This document shows, piece by piece, positions 26,217-35,220 of a DNA stretch of 64,000 nucleotides. The first letter of the stretch is position 1. Each line of letters begins with the position of its first letter. The stretch is from assembly GCA_001586195.1 (NCBI GenBank), contig CP014609.1, positions 3,256,501 to 3,320,500 on the forward strand, read 5' to 3'. This DNA is from Solibacillus silvestris (lineage in GTDB: Bacteria > Bacillota > Bacilli > Bacillales_A > Planococcaceae). The notes under the pieces are model-generated. The model searched no databases, was not told the DNA's origin, and saw only the letters and a program-made list of their open reading frames with translations. The translations under genes and the position numbers were made by a program.

Positions 26217-27791
26217 CTATTTCCCCCCAAATGTTTCTTCCATTCGACGTAATGGATCGTCAATGAAGGCTTCATCCCATTCAACAACCAGACCTTGCTC
26301 TATTAACTGCGGTCTTATTTGCTCATATAATATATCCTGAACGGCCTTCCTTTCCTGTAGCGCAATTGCCGCTACAGTACCTGCCCCTTGCCCAAGCATC
26401 ATAAATACAGGTTCCATCCGAATTGAACCATATGCAATGTGAGACGCACTTAGGCATACAGGAACAATTAAGTTCGTACAATGCTCTTTTTTCGGTAAAA
26501 GCGAGCGCAAATCAATCATAAATGGTTTTACCGGTACTTGGATATCCCCTTCATTCATAACTCGCCCATTGATGACGATACGACGGCAATGATGTGAATC
26601 CATATGAAAAGATGCGATTGCAATAGGCTGTTCGCAAATTATACGTTGCAAGGCATTGTGTTCTGTCATGACATACTCGCCTCTCATTCGCCTTGCTTCC
26701 CTTATATACAGCTGGCGCGGCCAATTGCCTGTTTCGATAAACTCATCTGAAGCAAATCCCCACTGTCTTACTTCTTCCCGAATAACAAGCGGTACTTCTT
26801 CATCATTGGCTAAAAAGTACAGTAACCCTGCAACATATGTTACGTGCTGCTGATACATTTTTTCTCTTACTTCATAATTCGCATCAGGGAAAGTATAATT
26901 CATCCCGATGAAATCCGTAGAAAATGCTCCATGATTATTTAAATCGGTCTTTCCGTTCATCAAAGGTGTATGTAACTTCATCGCATCCCAATGCCCTGCC
27001 TTAATATAACGTAGGAGCAGTGCATAGTGATTGCGCTCATACCCGTTCGGTTTTGGGAACGGCACTTTTAGCTCCTTCGTTAAACACATCCGGAAATTAT
27101 ATGCTTGAATACGATGATCACCCGCACCATTTTGCTCTGTCACAACCTCATCTGAAATACCATATAATAGCCCGCTTGCCGGATTGCCTTCTTCAATATA
27201 CGGATCTATAAAACTTTCAAATTTATGATGCTGTGTACCAAATTGAACACCATTATAAATTTCCTTATAAACAGTGCTCGCTTCTCTTCCTACAATGTAT
27301 TCGACCCCTGCATGCCCCAGCAGATCACCTTCGTAGCTTGCATCAATAAATTGCTTCGCTTCATAGGTTGTGCCGTCTGTCATAACGATTTGCTGAATTT
27401 GCTGGTCTTCACAAAGAACAGTTTCAATAAATTGCTCTGTTTGAACATCAATCTCATGTTCTTGTAACCAAGTTTTAAAAATATGTTCTGCTACATGTGG
27501 TTCGAACCGTACACATTTTTCAATTCCATAGTGTTGTGCGATTTCTTCATAAAATTGCATTGCTAAACCACCAATCGCCTGTTCAGCACCTAAATCGGTC
27601 GCCCCTAATCCACTTGTCGTCATCCCGCCGACAAAGCGGCTGCATTCAGCAATACGAACATCATGTCCCTTCTTTTTTAATGTAATGGCTGCTGTAATGC
27701 CTGCAGGTGTCGCCCCGTATATTAATACTTCCTGCTTATAATGCTGTTGTCTCTTTTCTTTTTTACGGTAATAATAAACCGATTCCCACAT
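26217..27791 (-). CDS. FAD-dependent oxidoreductase (FAD_oxidored type)
   Basis: A 524-aa cytoplasmic flavoprotein. The dinucleotide motif is GATPAGITAA at about 25-34, followed by CSRFVGGMTTSGLG. The middle has YIREARRMRGEYVMTEHNAL and the C-terminus VPVCLSASHIAYGSIRMEPVFM and LGQGAGTVAA, all typical of the PF12831 group found in polysaccharide-utilisation loci. It probably oxidises a sugar hydroxyl. A GGGAGG site inside the end of the upstream gene precedes its ATG. It belongs to a run of closely packed minus-strand genes. Confidence 0.75.
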   Translation of the reverse strand: MWESVYYYRKKEKRQQHYKQEVLIYGATPAGITAAITLKKKGHDVRIAECSRFVGGMTTSGLGATDLGAEQAIGGLAMQFYEEIAQHYGIEKCVRFEPHVAEHIFKTWLQEHEIDVQTEQFIETVLCEDQQIQQIVMTDGTTYEAKQFIDASYEGDLLGHAGVEYIVGREASTVYKEIYNGVQFGTQHHKFESFIDPYIEEGNPASGLLYGISDEVVTEQNGAGDHRIQAYNFRMCLTKELKVPFPKPNGYERNHYALLLRYIKAGHWDAMKLHTPLMNGKTDLNNHGAFSTDFIGMNYTFPDANYEVREKMYQQHVTYVAGLLYFLANDEEVPLVIREEVRQWGFASDEFIETGNWPRQLYIREARRMRGEYVMTEHNALQRIICEQPIAIASFHMDSHHCRRIVINGRVMNEGDIQVPVKPFMIDLRSLLPKKEHCTNLIVPVCLSASHIAYGSIRMEPVFMMLGQGAGTVAAIALQERKAVQDILYEQIRPQLIEQGLVVEWDEAFIDDPLRRMEETFGGK

Positions 27792-29321
27792 TTATAAAGC
27801 CTCCCAACGTAACTTCGTAGCCTGAACAACTCGCTGTAATGACTCAACATAATGTTGAAGCGGCTCTTCCAATTGCGCCTGTTGCAGTAAATGTTCCATC
27901 TTCTTCAATAATTCCAGTACATCAAGCTTCACTTCCGGATTTTTTGCCTCTACGACACGGCTAGGGAAAAATATGGCGTTATACTGACTATTTTGGGCAA
28001 AAACTTGTTCAATTTTCTCAGCTAGCTGCTGCATTGCCGGTGACAGTAAATGAGGAACGGTTTCAACGTCTTCCCAAAGCGACCGCGCAAATACGATATT
28101 GTTAAATTGCTGGTACTGCTGATAATCATATTGATCCATATGTGGCTGTGCCTTTGCGACTTTATGCAGTGGAACGACTAAATTGACCATACCGTCACAG
28201 CCGGCCTCTTTATAATTCTCTATGTCTGTCGCTATCCTTTTAAATAAAAGCGGGAAAAGTTCACTTAGCATAAAGTGGTCACTGTAATATTCAAATACCG
28301 TAAATTGTTTGTCTGTCGAACTGCGCCAGTCCATCAGGCTTTCCCATGCACGCTGATCTCGCTGTGAGGCATAACTCTGTGAATAATTACGTCCCCAATA
28401 TGCATATAAAACATTTGCAGAACTCACCTGCTGCTCTTTGCGTTCAAGCATTTCCCAGCTTAGGCCAGCATTATAGACAATATGCTCTACTTCAACCTGT
28501 AGCCCAGCTCCGGCTAATGCTTGCTGGAGTTTTTCAGTGAAGGTCATATATTGAGTTAAAAAGAGCTTTGCTTCTTCACCTTTTGCTCCTACATCTTCCG
28601 GCCATAGGGAGATCCGGCGAATAACAGGTTCTGCTTCACAATAAGATACGATTACGTCAATGACATATTGTTGCGCTTTTTCATCCTGTAAAAAGTCCTG
28701 ATTTTTTAGCGCATTGGCCGACGTAAATTCTGTTTCCTCACCTACTAAATCATTTACCGCCCCATCAGCAGCAGCCTTTCCTGAAACGGTAACTCCTTTT
28801 GCCTTTGCCAATAAATAACGTAAACTATGCCCGCCTAATGTAACATCAATTCCACGCTTTTTAATTTCCGGTAAAAGTGCATCCTTTACTTCATCCCAGA
28901 GGAAAAATGTAAAGAACACTTCATTTAGTCCATTTTTTGTACCAACATCGAGCATGTCCTTTAAAAAAGGAATGTCATCGATTGTTTCAAATACATTGCC
29001 TCGACGACTGAACTTCGGTTTTCCTTCATAGGTACTTGTTAGCCCCTGGATTGCGATTTTTCTTTCTTTCTCTAATTCCAGAAATATAAGCCCTTCTACT
29101 TTTTCAATCAATTTATATACCCCGTACAACAAGGCGCGGCTTGTATTCCCTCGAATCACATAATGATTTTCTGTTTGAACAATTTCAAATTCATCCCCAT
29201 TCCGTGATGGATTGAATCGTTCCAACATGACTCGTTTATCTCCCGTATAAAAGCGTTCTAGTTCCTCAAATGCAAATTGTTCAATTTCATTTTTATAATC
29301 CGGTTGTATATTCATCTGCAT
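27792..29321 (-). CDS. DUF4838-like glycosidase candidate
   Basis: A 509-aa protein without a signal peptide. The N-terminal 90 residues (YVIRGNTSRALLYGVYKLIEK) look like the small alpha/beta domain that precedes the barrel in GH20/GH67 enzymes. The remainder, with ISLWPEDVG, VEHIVYNAGLSWE and ADGxxNLV-type segments, resembles DUF4838 proteins thought to be glycoside hydrolases. If active it would cleave an imported oligosaccharide in the cytoplasm. Two possible starts (29321 or the M two codons later) share one AAAGGG site. Enzyme activity is inferred, not shown. Confidence 0.5.
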   Translation of the reverse strand: MQMNIQPDYKNEIEQFAFEELERFYTGDKRVMLERFNPSRNGDEFEIVQTENHYVIRGNTSRALLYGVYKLIEKVEGLIFLELEKERKIAIQGLTSTYEGKPKFSRRGNVFETIDDIPFLKDMLDVGTKNGLNEVFFTFFLWDEVKDALLPEIKKRGIDVTLGGHSLRYLLAKAKGVTVSGKAAADGAVNDLVGEETEFTSANALKNQDFLQDEKAQQYVIDVIVSYCEAEPVIRRISLWPEDVGAKGEEAKLFLTQYMTFTEKLQQALAGAGLQVEVEHIVYNAGLSWEMLERKEQQVSSANVLYAYWGRNYSQSYASQRDQRAWESLMDWRSSTDKQFTVFEYYSDHFMLSELFPLLFKRIATDIENYKEAGCDGMVNLVVPLHKVAKAQPHMDQYDYQQYQQFNNIVFARSLWEDVETVPHLLSPAMQQLAEKIEQVFAQNSQYNAIFFPSRVVEAKNPEVKLDVLELLKKMEHLLQQAQLEEPLQHYVESLQRVVQATKLRWEAL

Positions 29322-29355
29322 CGATCCCTTTCATTAATTGCTCTCTGATTGAACG

Positions 29356-29384
29356 AAAAGGATACCCGTTATGAGTATCCTTTG
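29356..29384 (-). terminator. Intra-cluster hairpin between Gfo/Idh and DUF4838-like genes
   Basis: AAAGGATAC pairs with GTATCCTTT on the minus strand, followed by TCGTTC. The weak T tail suggests partial termination. Confidence 0.55.
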
Positions 29385-29391
29385 AATTGTC

Positions 29392-30366
29392 TTATAGTTT
29401 TACTGCTTGCTTTCTGCTATTTGATTCATATGCTGCCAGTGCAATTTCTAAAGATTTCAAACCATCATGACCCGAAATAAGCGGTTCTTTTTGTTGTTGA
29501 ATAGAATTTAGAAAGTCGACAATTAAATCAAAGTCGGTATCATTTCCGCTATATAAATGTGTGAGCGATTTATTACCCTTCCCATATAATTGGAGCTTCT
29601 CGTTAAACACATCCACTTTTCGTGTTGCTTTCGTTCCGATTACTTCAATCATCACGTCACCCCATGTCGGAAATTCCGGGAACCGTGACCAGCTTGCATC
29701 ATGTGAAGCAATCACTCCATTATCAAATACAATTGTCATAATTCCTGCGTCATCCGTACCAAGTTCGGTAAAATAGTTATTCGCAAATGCAGTAATTTCT
29801 ATTGCTTCACTGTTCATATACCAGCGCATAATATCTACCATATGGACGGTATGATCCAATACCGCACCCCCACCTGCCAACTCCTCATCGACAAACCAGC
29901 CGCCCGGATTTTGCCCGCGATTGGTAGAGCGTATTGCAACGATCTCACCAAGTTCACCAGCATCAATGGCTGCTTTCAAATCTCGGATCGGTGCGCTGTA
30001 GCGGACAGGATAAGCAATGGACAGATGCACACCGTTTTCTTTACAAACTTCTATCATCTCGTTTGCATCGTTAATATTCGTAGCAATCGGTTTCTCACAC
30101 AAAATATGTTTTTTTGCCTTTGCTGCAGCATTCACCATTTCTTTATGAAACACATTTTCACTACAGATCAGCACAACATCAATATCCTCTGCCAAAAATT
30201 CATTCATATGTGCAAAAAACGGTACATCATACTGCTTACTCGCCTGTTTGCCCCGAGTCGTATCGGTATCATAAATAGCGGTTAATTTCGTGCCCGGTAT
30301 CCGCTCGATTGCCGTTGCATAGCTCGTTGCATGAATGTGCGCAAAGCTCATAATCCCAATGTTCAA
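29392..30366 (-). CDS. Gfo/Idh/MocA oxidoreductase 1
   Basis: A 324-aa NAD(P)-dependent sugar oxidoreductase. The N-terminal Rossmann start is unusual (MNIGIMSFAHIHATSYA in place of GxGxxG). The catalytic EKPIAT motif is at about 91-96, with C-terminal-domain segments RSTNRGQNPGGWFVD and GGGAVLDHTVHMVDIM (the His/Asp pair typical of the family). It overlaps the upstream gene by four bases (ATGA), so translation is coupled. It is one of three intact family members in this cluster and probably acts on a different oxidation position. Confidence 0.85.
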   Translation of the reverse strand: MNIGIMSFAHIHATSYATAIERIPGTKLTAIYDTDTTRGKQASKQYDVPFFAHMNEFLAEDIDVVLICSENVFHKEMVNAAAKAKKHILCEKPIATNINDANEMIEVCKENGVHLSIAYPVRYSAPIRDLKAAIDAGELGEIVAIRSTNRGQNPGGWFVDEELAGGGAVLDHTVHMVDIMRWYMNSEAIEITAFANNYFTELGTDDAGIMTIVFDNGVIASHDASWSRFPEFPTWGDVMIEVIGTKATRKVDVFNEKLQLYGKGNKSLTHLYSGNDTDFDLIVDFLNSIQQQKEPLISGHDGLKSLEIALAAYESNSRKQAVKL

Positions 30367-30992
30367 TGCAGTTCACCTCGTTGCAGGAGCAGCCGTACAG
30401 CAGCAAGTTTTTCATCATAGGCATCATTCCATTGAATCGCATACTGAAGAACTGCATCAATATTTTTGAATAGGTTTCGATTGTTGTCACTGTCACTCGT
30501 CATTTGTAAACTATCAAACTCTGCAATATGCAGATGACTGCTCCATTCAAATTCAATACGTTCCTGACCCGTCCGATATTCTAAATGGGCCATGATCGAT
30601 TCACCAAACTCACAAAGAACGATTGTATAATGATTTTCACCGATCTCATTCGAACGCACCGATACATTTCGAACATTTCCAAACCATTCCGATACGGCAA
30701 GGATATCCTCCTCAATATACGAGAAGTTATTCGTTGTTCTGCGCAGACGGAGAACGCCTTTTACCATATCATGTGCTTTCAACACTTGATGTAATTGAAT
30801 GGCAAATGAATAGGACCATAAATCAAAATAAACGAAACCTTGTTTTTCTGAAGTAGAAAATGGCTTATATGCGTCTACTTCAGGCTGGTGCAATATTGTT
30901 ACGGTATCAGGCTCTTCACTGTTTTCGTTTGTAAAGCGGTACAGCGGAGAATGCATGAGCAGCTGCCGGTCTTTTTCCAATACGATTTTCAT
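30363..30992 (-). CDS. Unrecognised protein resembling a detached Gfo/Idh C-terminal domain
   Basis: A 209-aa protein without a Rossmann fold, signal peptide or cysteine motif. The middle (GVLRLRRTTNNFSYIEEDIL) and the later HYTIVLCEFGESIMAHLEYRTG pattern resemble the substrate-side alpha/beta domain of Gfo/Idh proteins, where a beta strand tests for substrate and neutralises its charge. It lacks the nucleotide domain, so it may bind sugar or pair with a neighbouring oxidoreductase. It lies between two Gfo/Idh genes and overlaps the next by four bases. I do not recognise a named family. Confidence 0.5.
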   Translation of the reverse strand: MKIVLEKDRQLLMHSPLYRFTNENSEEPDTVTILHQPEVDAYKPFSTSEKQGFVYFDLWSYSFAIQLHQVLKAHDMVKGVLRLRRTTNNFSYIEEDILAVSEWFGNVRNVSVRSNEIGENHYTIVLCEFGESIMAHLEYRTGQERIEFEWSSHLHIAEFDSLQMTSDSDNNRNLFKNIDAVLQYAIQWNDAYDEKLAAVRLLLQRGELH

Positions 30993-31002
30993 TAGTAATC
31001 AC

Positions 31003-32055
31003 CTACAATTTTATTTCTTGTTTTGTTGCAGCTGATTCATAAATCGCCGCCAACATTTTCGTCACTTCAACCCCGTCTTCCACCGTAGAAATGGGCTGCA
31101 CATTATTCAGGCAGCACTCAACAAAGTGGTTAATCTCATTAATGAATGAACCAGCAAAATCAAAGCTCAACATATCGATTTGCGGGGTAATATTTATAAT
31201 TGTTTCATGCTGCTCTTTTATAATGGCCAACTCCGGTTCTACTTCGGCTCCGCCATTTTCACCATAAAGTTTTACTGATACTTCATCTTGTTTTGCATGT
31301 AATGTAAAACTTACATCCACAAATAGGGAAGCACCATTTTCAAAGCGAATGAGCGCATTCGCAAGATCTTCCACATCATTGTGCTCGGCGTTATAATCAG
31401 CCGCTTTATAGAAAGATAAGTTTTCTATATGTGAGCGATTTCCCAATTTTTTATACGTATTCCCCGAAACTGAAACCGGTTTTGGTTTCCCCATTAAATA
31501 CCAGCAAAGGTCGATCATATGCGTTCCTAAATCAATCAATGGCCCGCCGCCGGATTTTTTGATATCACTGAACCAGCCGCCCGGGTTCCCCAATCTGCGG
31601 ATGCATGAAGCCTTCGCATAATAAATTTCCCCCAGGTCCCCTGCATCAATAAACTTTTTAAGAACGCCTACATTTGTCGCAAATCGACGTACGTAGCCAA
31701 CTTGTAAAATCTTTTTCGATTCTTTTACCGCTGCTTCAACTGCATAGGCTTCATCAAGTGTTAAACTTAATGGTTTTTCAAGTAGAACATGCTTGTTTTG
31801 TTGGAGTGCCTGTATTGCAATTTCGGCATGGGAATTATTCCATGTGCAAATACTGATTGCATCAATTTCCTCGTTCGCAAGGAACTCACTCACTTTTAAA
31901 TATAAATTGTTTACAAAGTATTTTTTTCCTAACGCATGTAGTCTTCGTTCATTACTATCACAAATTGCAACAATCTCTACATTGGGATTATCGAAATAAG
32001 GTTTCAAATGGTACTCGGAAATAGATCCTCCTCCAATTACACCAACCTTTAACAT
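31003..32055 (-). CDS. Gfo/Idh/MocA oxidoreductase 2
   Basis: A 350-aa oxidoreductase with a normal Rossmann motif GVIGGGSISEYH (4-15), EKPLSL at about 90 and the C-terminal signature GGGPLIDLGTHMIDLCWYLMG. The start at 32055 follows GGGAGGGAATTAAC; a longer frame overlapping the upstream gene lacks such a site. Members reduce or oxidise sugar hydroxyls, often to 3-keto or lactone products. It follows the zinc-type dehydrogenase gene by one base, an order seen in bi-domain oxidoreductases in which the two types are fused. Confidence 0.87.
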   Translation of the reverse strand: MLKVGVIGGGSISEYHLKPYFDNPNVEIVAICDSNERRLHALGKKYFVNNLYLKVSEFLANEEIDAISICTWNNSHAEIAIQALQQNKHVLLEKPLSLTLDEAYAVEAAVKESKKILQVGYVRRFATNVGVLKKFIDAGDLGEIYYAKASCIRRLGNPGGWFSDIKKSGGGPLIDLGTHMIDLCWYLMGKPKPVSVSGNTYKKLGNRSHIENLSFYKAADYNAEHNDVEDLANALIRFENGASLFVDVSFTLHAKQDEVSVKLYGENGGAEVEPELAIIKEQHETIINITPQIDMLSFDFAGSFINEINHFVECCLNNVQPISTVEDGVEVTKMLAAIYESAATKQEIKL

Positions 32056-32056
32056 G

Positions 32057-33070
32057 TTAATTCCCTCCCGAATATTCAATGATGGCGGTCAATGCCTCAC
32101 TGCTCTCTAATATGTCATACACACCGGCTGAATCTTCAAAAGGAATTTCCAGTTGGACAAAGTCCGAAACATCGATCGTCTTTCGTTCCAATAAACGTAT
32201 ATAGGCTGCCAGATTGCGTCCTTCCGTCCAGCGAACATAATGATACGGGTAATCAATTGCCTCTTTTTCATAGCGAACATCATAACGACCTGGTCCCCCA
32301 GCTCTTGAAATCGTAATGACCGCTTCTTTTATGAACAATTGCTCTCGATTAAATTGCGGTTCTACATCACCGACAATAACAATTCTCCCTTGCTTACGAA
32401 CCCATTCAAGGCTACGGGAAGTTGTTTCAGAATGTTTGCCACCAGCACATAAGAGAACAGCATCTACACCATGCCCGTTTGTAAAATTCATAATATGCTG
32501 TTCCATTTTGGTTAAATCCGAAAATATCTCGAGGCCCGGTGTATCTTTCAGCATTACAGCTCTTTTTGCATTGGGCTCATAGCAGATGACCTCATAGCTT
32601 GCAGCAGCACAAATCTTTGCAATCATTTGTCCAAGTACACCTAACCCGATAACTACTACCGACTCACCAAACTGTAACTGTCCTTGGCGTATAGCATGAA
32701 TGGCAATCGTACCGTGTGCTGCGAATGCGGCGTGCTTTGGCAAAACTTCTGCGGAACATTTAGCTACTAATGGTTCAGGTACAACAAGCTGCTCCATATG
32801 CCCAACATAAGGTGCACCATAGCAAGCAACCATATCACCTACTTGAACAGATTTAACACTTTGACCAACTTTCTTTACTTTACCAACGGCGCTATAGCCA
32901 AGCTGACGTACACCTTGTTTGCTTCCTTCAATTAATAACCGTTCAGTTCCTGGTGAAACAGCAGTATAATGGGTCTCTACCAATACTCCTGCCTCAAAAA
33001 GCTCAGGTTGTTCGATTTCAGCTATTTTCACGACTCCATCATGTGCTTGTAAAGCTTTCACTTTTCTCAC
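32057..33070 (-). CDS. Zinc-type medium-chain alcohol dehydrogenase
   Basis: A 337-aa MDR protein. The N-terminal half has the family order (TAVSPGTERLLIEG, YSAVGKVKKVGQSVKSVQVGD), and the nucleotide motif is VIGLGVLGQ at about 143-151. The structural-zinc cysteine loop is absent, as in the bi-domain subfamily. The likely start is GTG at 33070, which overlaps the aldolase gene by 32 bases; the ribosome binding site is weak, so coupling is likely. It probably oxidises a sugar or polyol intermediate. Confidence 0.75.
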   Translation of the reverse strand: MRKVKALQAHDGVVKIAEIEQPELFEAGVLVETHYTAVSPGTERLLIEGSKQGVRQLGYSAVGKVKKVGQSVKSVQVGDMVACYGAPYVGHMEQLVVPEPLVAKCSAEVLPKHAAFAAHGTIAIHAIRQGQLQFGESVVVIGLGVLGQMIAKICAAASYEVICYEPNAKRAVMLKDTPGLEIFSDLTKMEQHIMNFTNGHGVDAVLLCAGGKHSETTSRSLEWVRKQGRIVIVGDVEPQFNREQLFIKEAVITISRAGGPGRYDVRYEKEAIDYPYHYVRWTEGRNLAAYIRLLERKTIDVSDFVQLEIPFEDSAGVYDILESSEALTAIIEYSGGN

Positions 33071-34118
33071 CTGATTTCCATTTTGCTAAATTCTGTCTAA
33101 CAAATGCATCATCTTGTAAATGCGGATACATTTTGTAAACACGAGTTATTTCTTCCGCTTGCCCTTCACTTAATATTTCATGGTCTGCCAGACACCAGTT
33201 TCCTTTTAACAACCCTTGTCTCGTCAATACTTCATTGATACCTGCAATGCTCCCTTTAAAGGCATGTGCCGGGTCAAAGAAAGCCGCATTCGCATCCGTC
33301 ACTTCAATGGCTCTTGTTAACCAGCTTGCATCAATTTGCGCTTTATCCCGAATTGCCTTGATCTCATCAAAATATTGAACTGCTGTTTTTGCCCATACTG
33401 ACCAATGCCCTAACAGGCCGCCAACTATTTTCTTTTTAACGGTTTTGCCATTGATAGTAAATGCATATTCAGTTAATAGATCAATAATGATATTATCGTC
33501 ATTTCCTGTATAAAGAGCGATTTCATCATGGCGTTCGCTATTGCATACTGCCCGAACAACATCTAATGTTTGATAGCGATTAAAAGGCGCCATTTTGATC
33601 GCTAATACATTTTCTATATTGGCAAGTTCATACCAAAACTGATAGGTGAATACACGCCCGCCAACTGATGGCTGTAAATAGAAACCAACTACAGGAATGA
33701 TTTTGGCAACTTCTCTCGTACGTTCTAATAACTGCGCTTCTGATAATTGCTGCAGTCCTCCCATACTTAGTAATGCTAAATCATAGCCCAGCGTTTTTAA
33801 AACTGTCGCTTCATTTTTTGCCTGTTCTACCGGACCACAAACACCTCCTATTTTTATGAAGGATTCAGGTACATTTGCTTTTTTCATCTCATCTATGGCA
33901 ATTAATAGAACACGCTCATACAAGTTGTATTGCGGATCGCGAATTTCAAATTGTGTCGTATGAACACCAACAGCTAACCCCCCGACACCCGCATCAATAT
34001 AATATTTCGTCAAGGCACGCTGACTTATCTCATCCAATGTTTTGTCTTCGTTTAACGCCAATGGATGTGCCGGAATAAATGCACCGTCAAACAATGCCTT
34101 TTTTACCGCTTCATTCAT
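33039..34118 (-). CDS. DapA-family aldolase/lyase-like protein
   Basis: A 359-aa TIM-barrel protein of the dihydrodipicolinate synthase superfamily. The Schiff-base lysine is in LAIKMAPFNRYQTLDVVRAV and the conserved tyrosine in PVVGFYLQPSVGG; the N-terminus GAFIPAHPLALNEDKTLDE is a variant of the usual start. At 359 residues it is longer than DapA or NanA (about 300), with a C-terminal extension. The family splits or joins pyruvate-linked sugar acids, so it could be the carbon-carbon cleavage step of the pathway. The substrate is unknown. Its ATG abuts the stop of the epimerase-like gene. Confidence 0.75.
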   Translation of the reverse strand: MNEAVKKALFDGAFIPAHPLALNEDKTLDEISQRALTKYYIDAGVGGLAVGVHTTQFEIRDPQYNLYERVLLIAIDEMKKANVPESFIKIGGVCGPVEQAKNEATVLKTLGYDLALLSMGGLQQLSEAQLLERTREVAKIIPVVGFYLQPSVGGRVFTYQFWYELANIENVLAIKMAPFNRYQTLDVVRAVCNSERHDEIALYTGNDDNIIIDLLTEYAFTINGKTVKKKIVGGLLGHWSVWAKTAVQYFDEIKAIRDKAQIDASWLTRAIEVTDANAAFFDPAHAFKGSIAGINEVLTRQGLLKGNWCLADHEILSEGQAEEITRVYKMYPHLQDDAFVRQNLAKWKSGEKSESFTST

Positions 34119-35135
34119 TTAAAACGCCCCTTTTCTCTCTTGGAAATGCGTTGGTTTATTTAATGTTGCACCATCTAATTCCACCCAATTTGCAACCATA
34201 TCAAGCATTTGCTCAACGGATACACGGGGATAGCCGAATAATTTATGGGCATGTGCCGCTGTATTTAATAATGCTGTTTCCTGTTCGACCCCTATAATAA
34301 TTGCTTCCTTATTAAAGCGTTTTGCAAACTCCTTCGCCAGCCAGCGAACAGATAAGGTTTCCGGTCCCGTTACATTCAGTATTTTTACTGGCGAGTCACA
34401 ATGTAATAGCGAGCGAATCGCGTATTCGTTTGCATCCCCTTGCCAGATTACATTGACACTGCCCATCGTGACATCAACCGGCTCATTATTGTAGACAGAT
34501 TTTGCAATTTCCAATAACACACCATATCGTAAATCAATTGCATAATTCAAACGGAACATGAGCATTTTTGTTTGAAAACGATTGGAGAAATTGGTGAAAA
34601 TACGTTCTCTTCCTAATGTGGACATTGCATATTCTCCAACCGGAATAGGAGTCACATCTTCTCCGCAATTTCCTGCCGTTACAGGAGTAAATGGATAAAT
34701 GTTACCAGAAGAAAATACAACAATATTTGAGTTTTTAAATTTATCCGCCACACGGCCAGGTACGTATGTATTCATCGCCCATGTGAAATGTTCGTTATTA
34801 ACTGTACCGAATTTATTGCCAGCCATAAAAATGATATTCGGAATATCCGGCAACTGAGCAAGTTGCTCTTCATCCAGTAAGTCACAAGTAATTGTTTCAA
34901 TTCCAGCCGACTCTAGTTGTTCTTTCATGTCTTTATTTGAAAATCTGGCGACACCGATGATTCGTTTCTCAATCCCTGCTTCTTCAGCAGCGCGCTTCGC
35001 CATTTTTGCTAAAGTAGGACCCATTTTACCTGCAATCCCTAAAATTAAAATGTCACCATCTATTTTCTGTATATCCTCTACTAATGCGGCGGACGGTTTT
35101 GTCATAAATTCTTCTAATTGTAATACCGTTTCCAT
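34119..35135 (-). CDS. NAD-dependent epimerase/dehydratase-like protein
   Basis: A 338-aa protein with a short N-terminal helical stretch before the Rossmann motif ILGIAGKMGPTLAKMAKR at about 35-50. This is the pattern of the extended SDR family (GxxGxxG reads GIAGKMG). The usual YxxxK is represented by EYAMSTLGRER, in which the lysine is replaced. A catalytic role therefore needs care. The start at 35135 follows AAAGGGG. It is the first gene of the minus-strand run reaching to the ROK kinase and is divergent from the regulator. Confidence 0.65.
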   Translation of the reverse strand: METVLQLEEFMTKPSAALVEDIQKIDGDILILGIAGKMGPTLAKMAKRAAEEAGIEKRIIGVARFSNKDMKEQLESAGIETITCDLLDEEQLAQLPDIPNIIFMAGNKFGTVNNEHFTWAMNTYVPGRVADKFKNSNIVVFSSGNIYPFTPVTAGNCGEDVTPIPVGEYAMSTLGRERIFTNFSNRFQTKMLMFRLNYAIDLRYGVLLEIAKSVYNNEPVDVTMGSVNVIWQGDANEYAIRSLLHCDSPVKILNVTGPETLSVRWLAKEFAKRFNKEAIIIGVEQETALLNTAAHAHKLFGYPRVSVEQMLDMVANWVELDGATLNKPTHFQERKGAF

Positions 35136-35155
35136 AGCGGTCACCCCTTTGTAAT

Positions 35156-35196
35156 TTGAATATTCTAAAATTTTCCTGTAAAATTATATTAATATG
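35156..35196. promoter_or_regulatory. Divergent control region of the sugar-acid genes
   Basis: The 85-bp gap holds the palindrome GAATATTC and an inverted repeat AATTTT/AAAATT separated by five bases, both in AT-rich DNA. No convincing -35/-10 pair was found on either strand. An operator for the adjacent regulator is likely here. Confidence 0.3.
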
Positions 35197-35220
35197 GATT
35201 TTTTGGGAGGCACAGTCATT

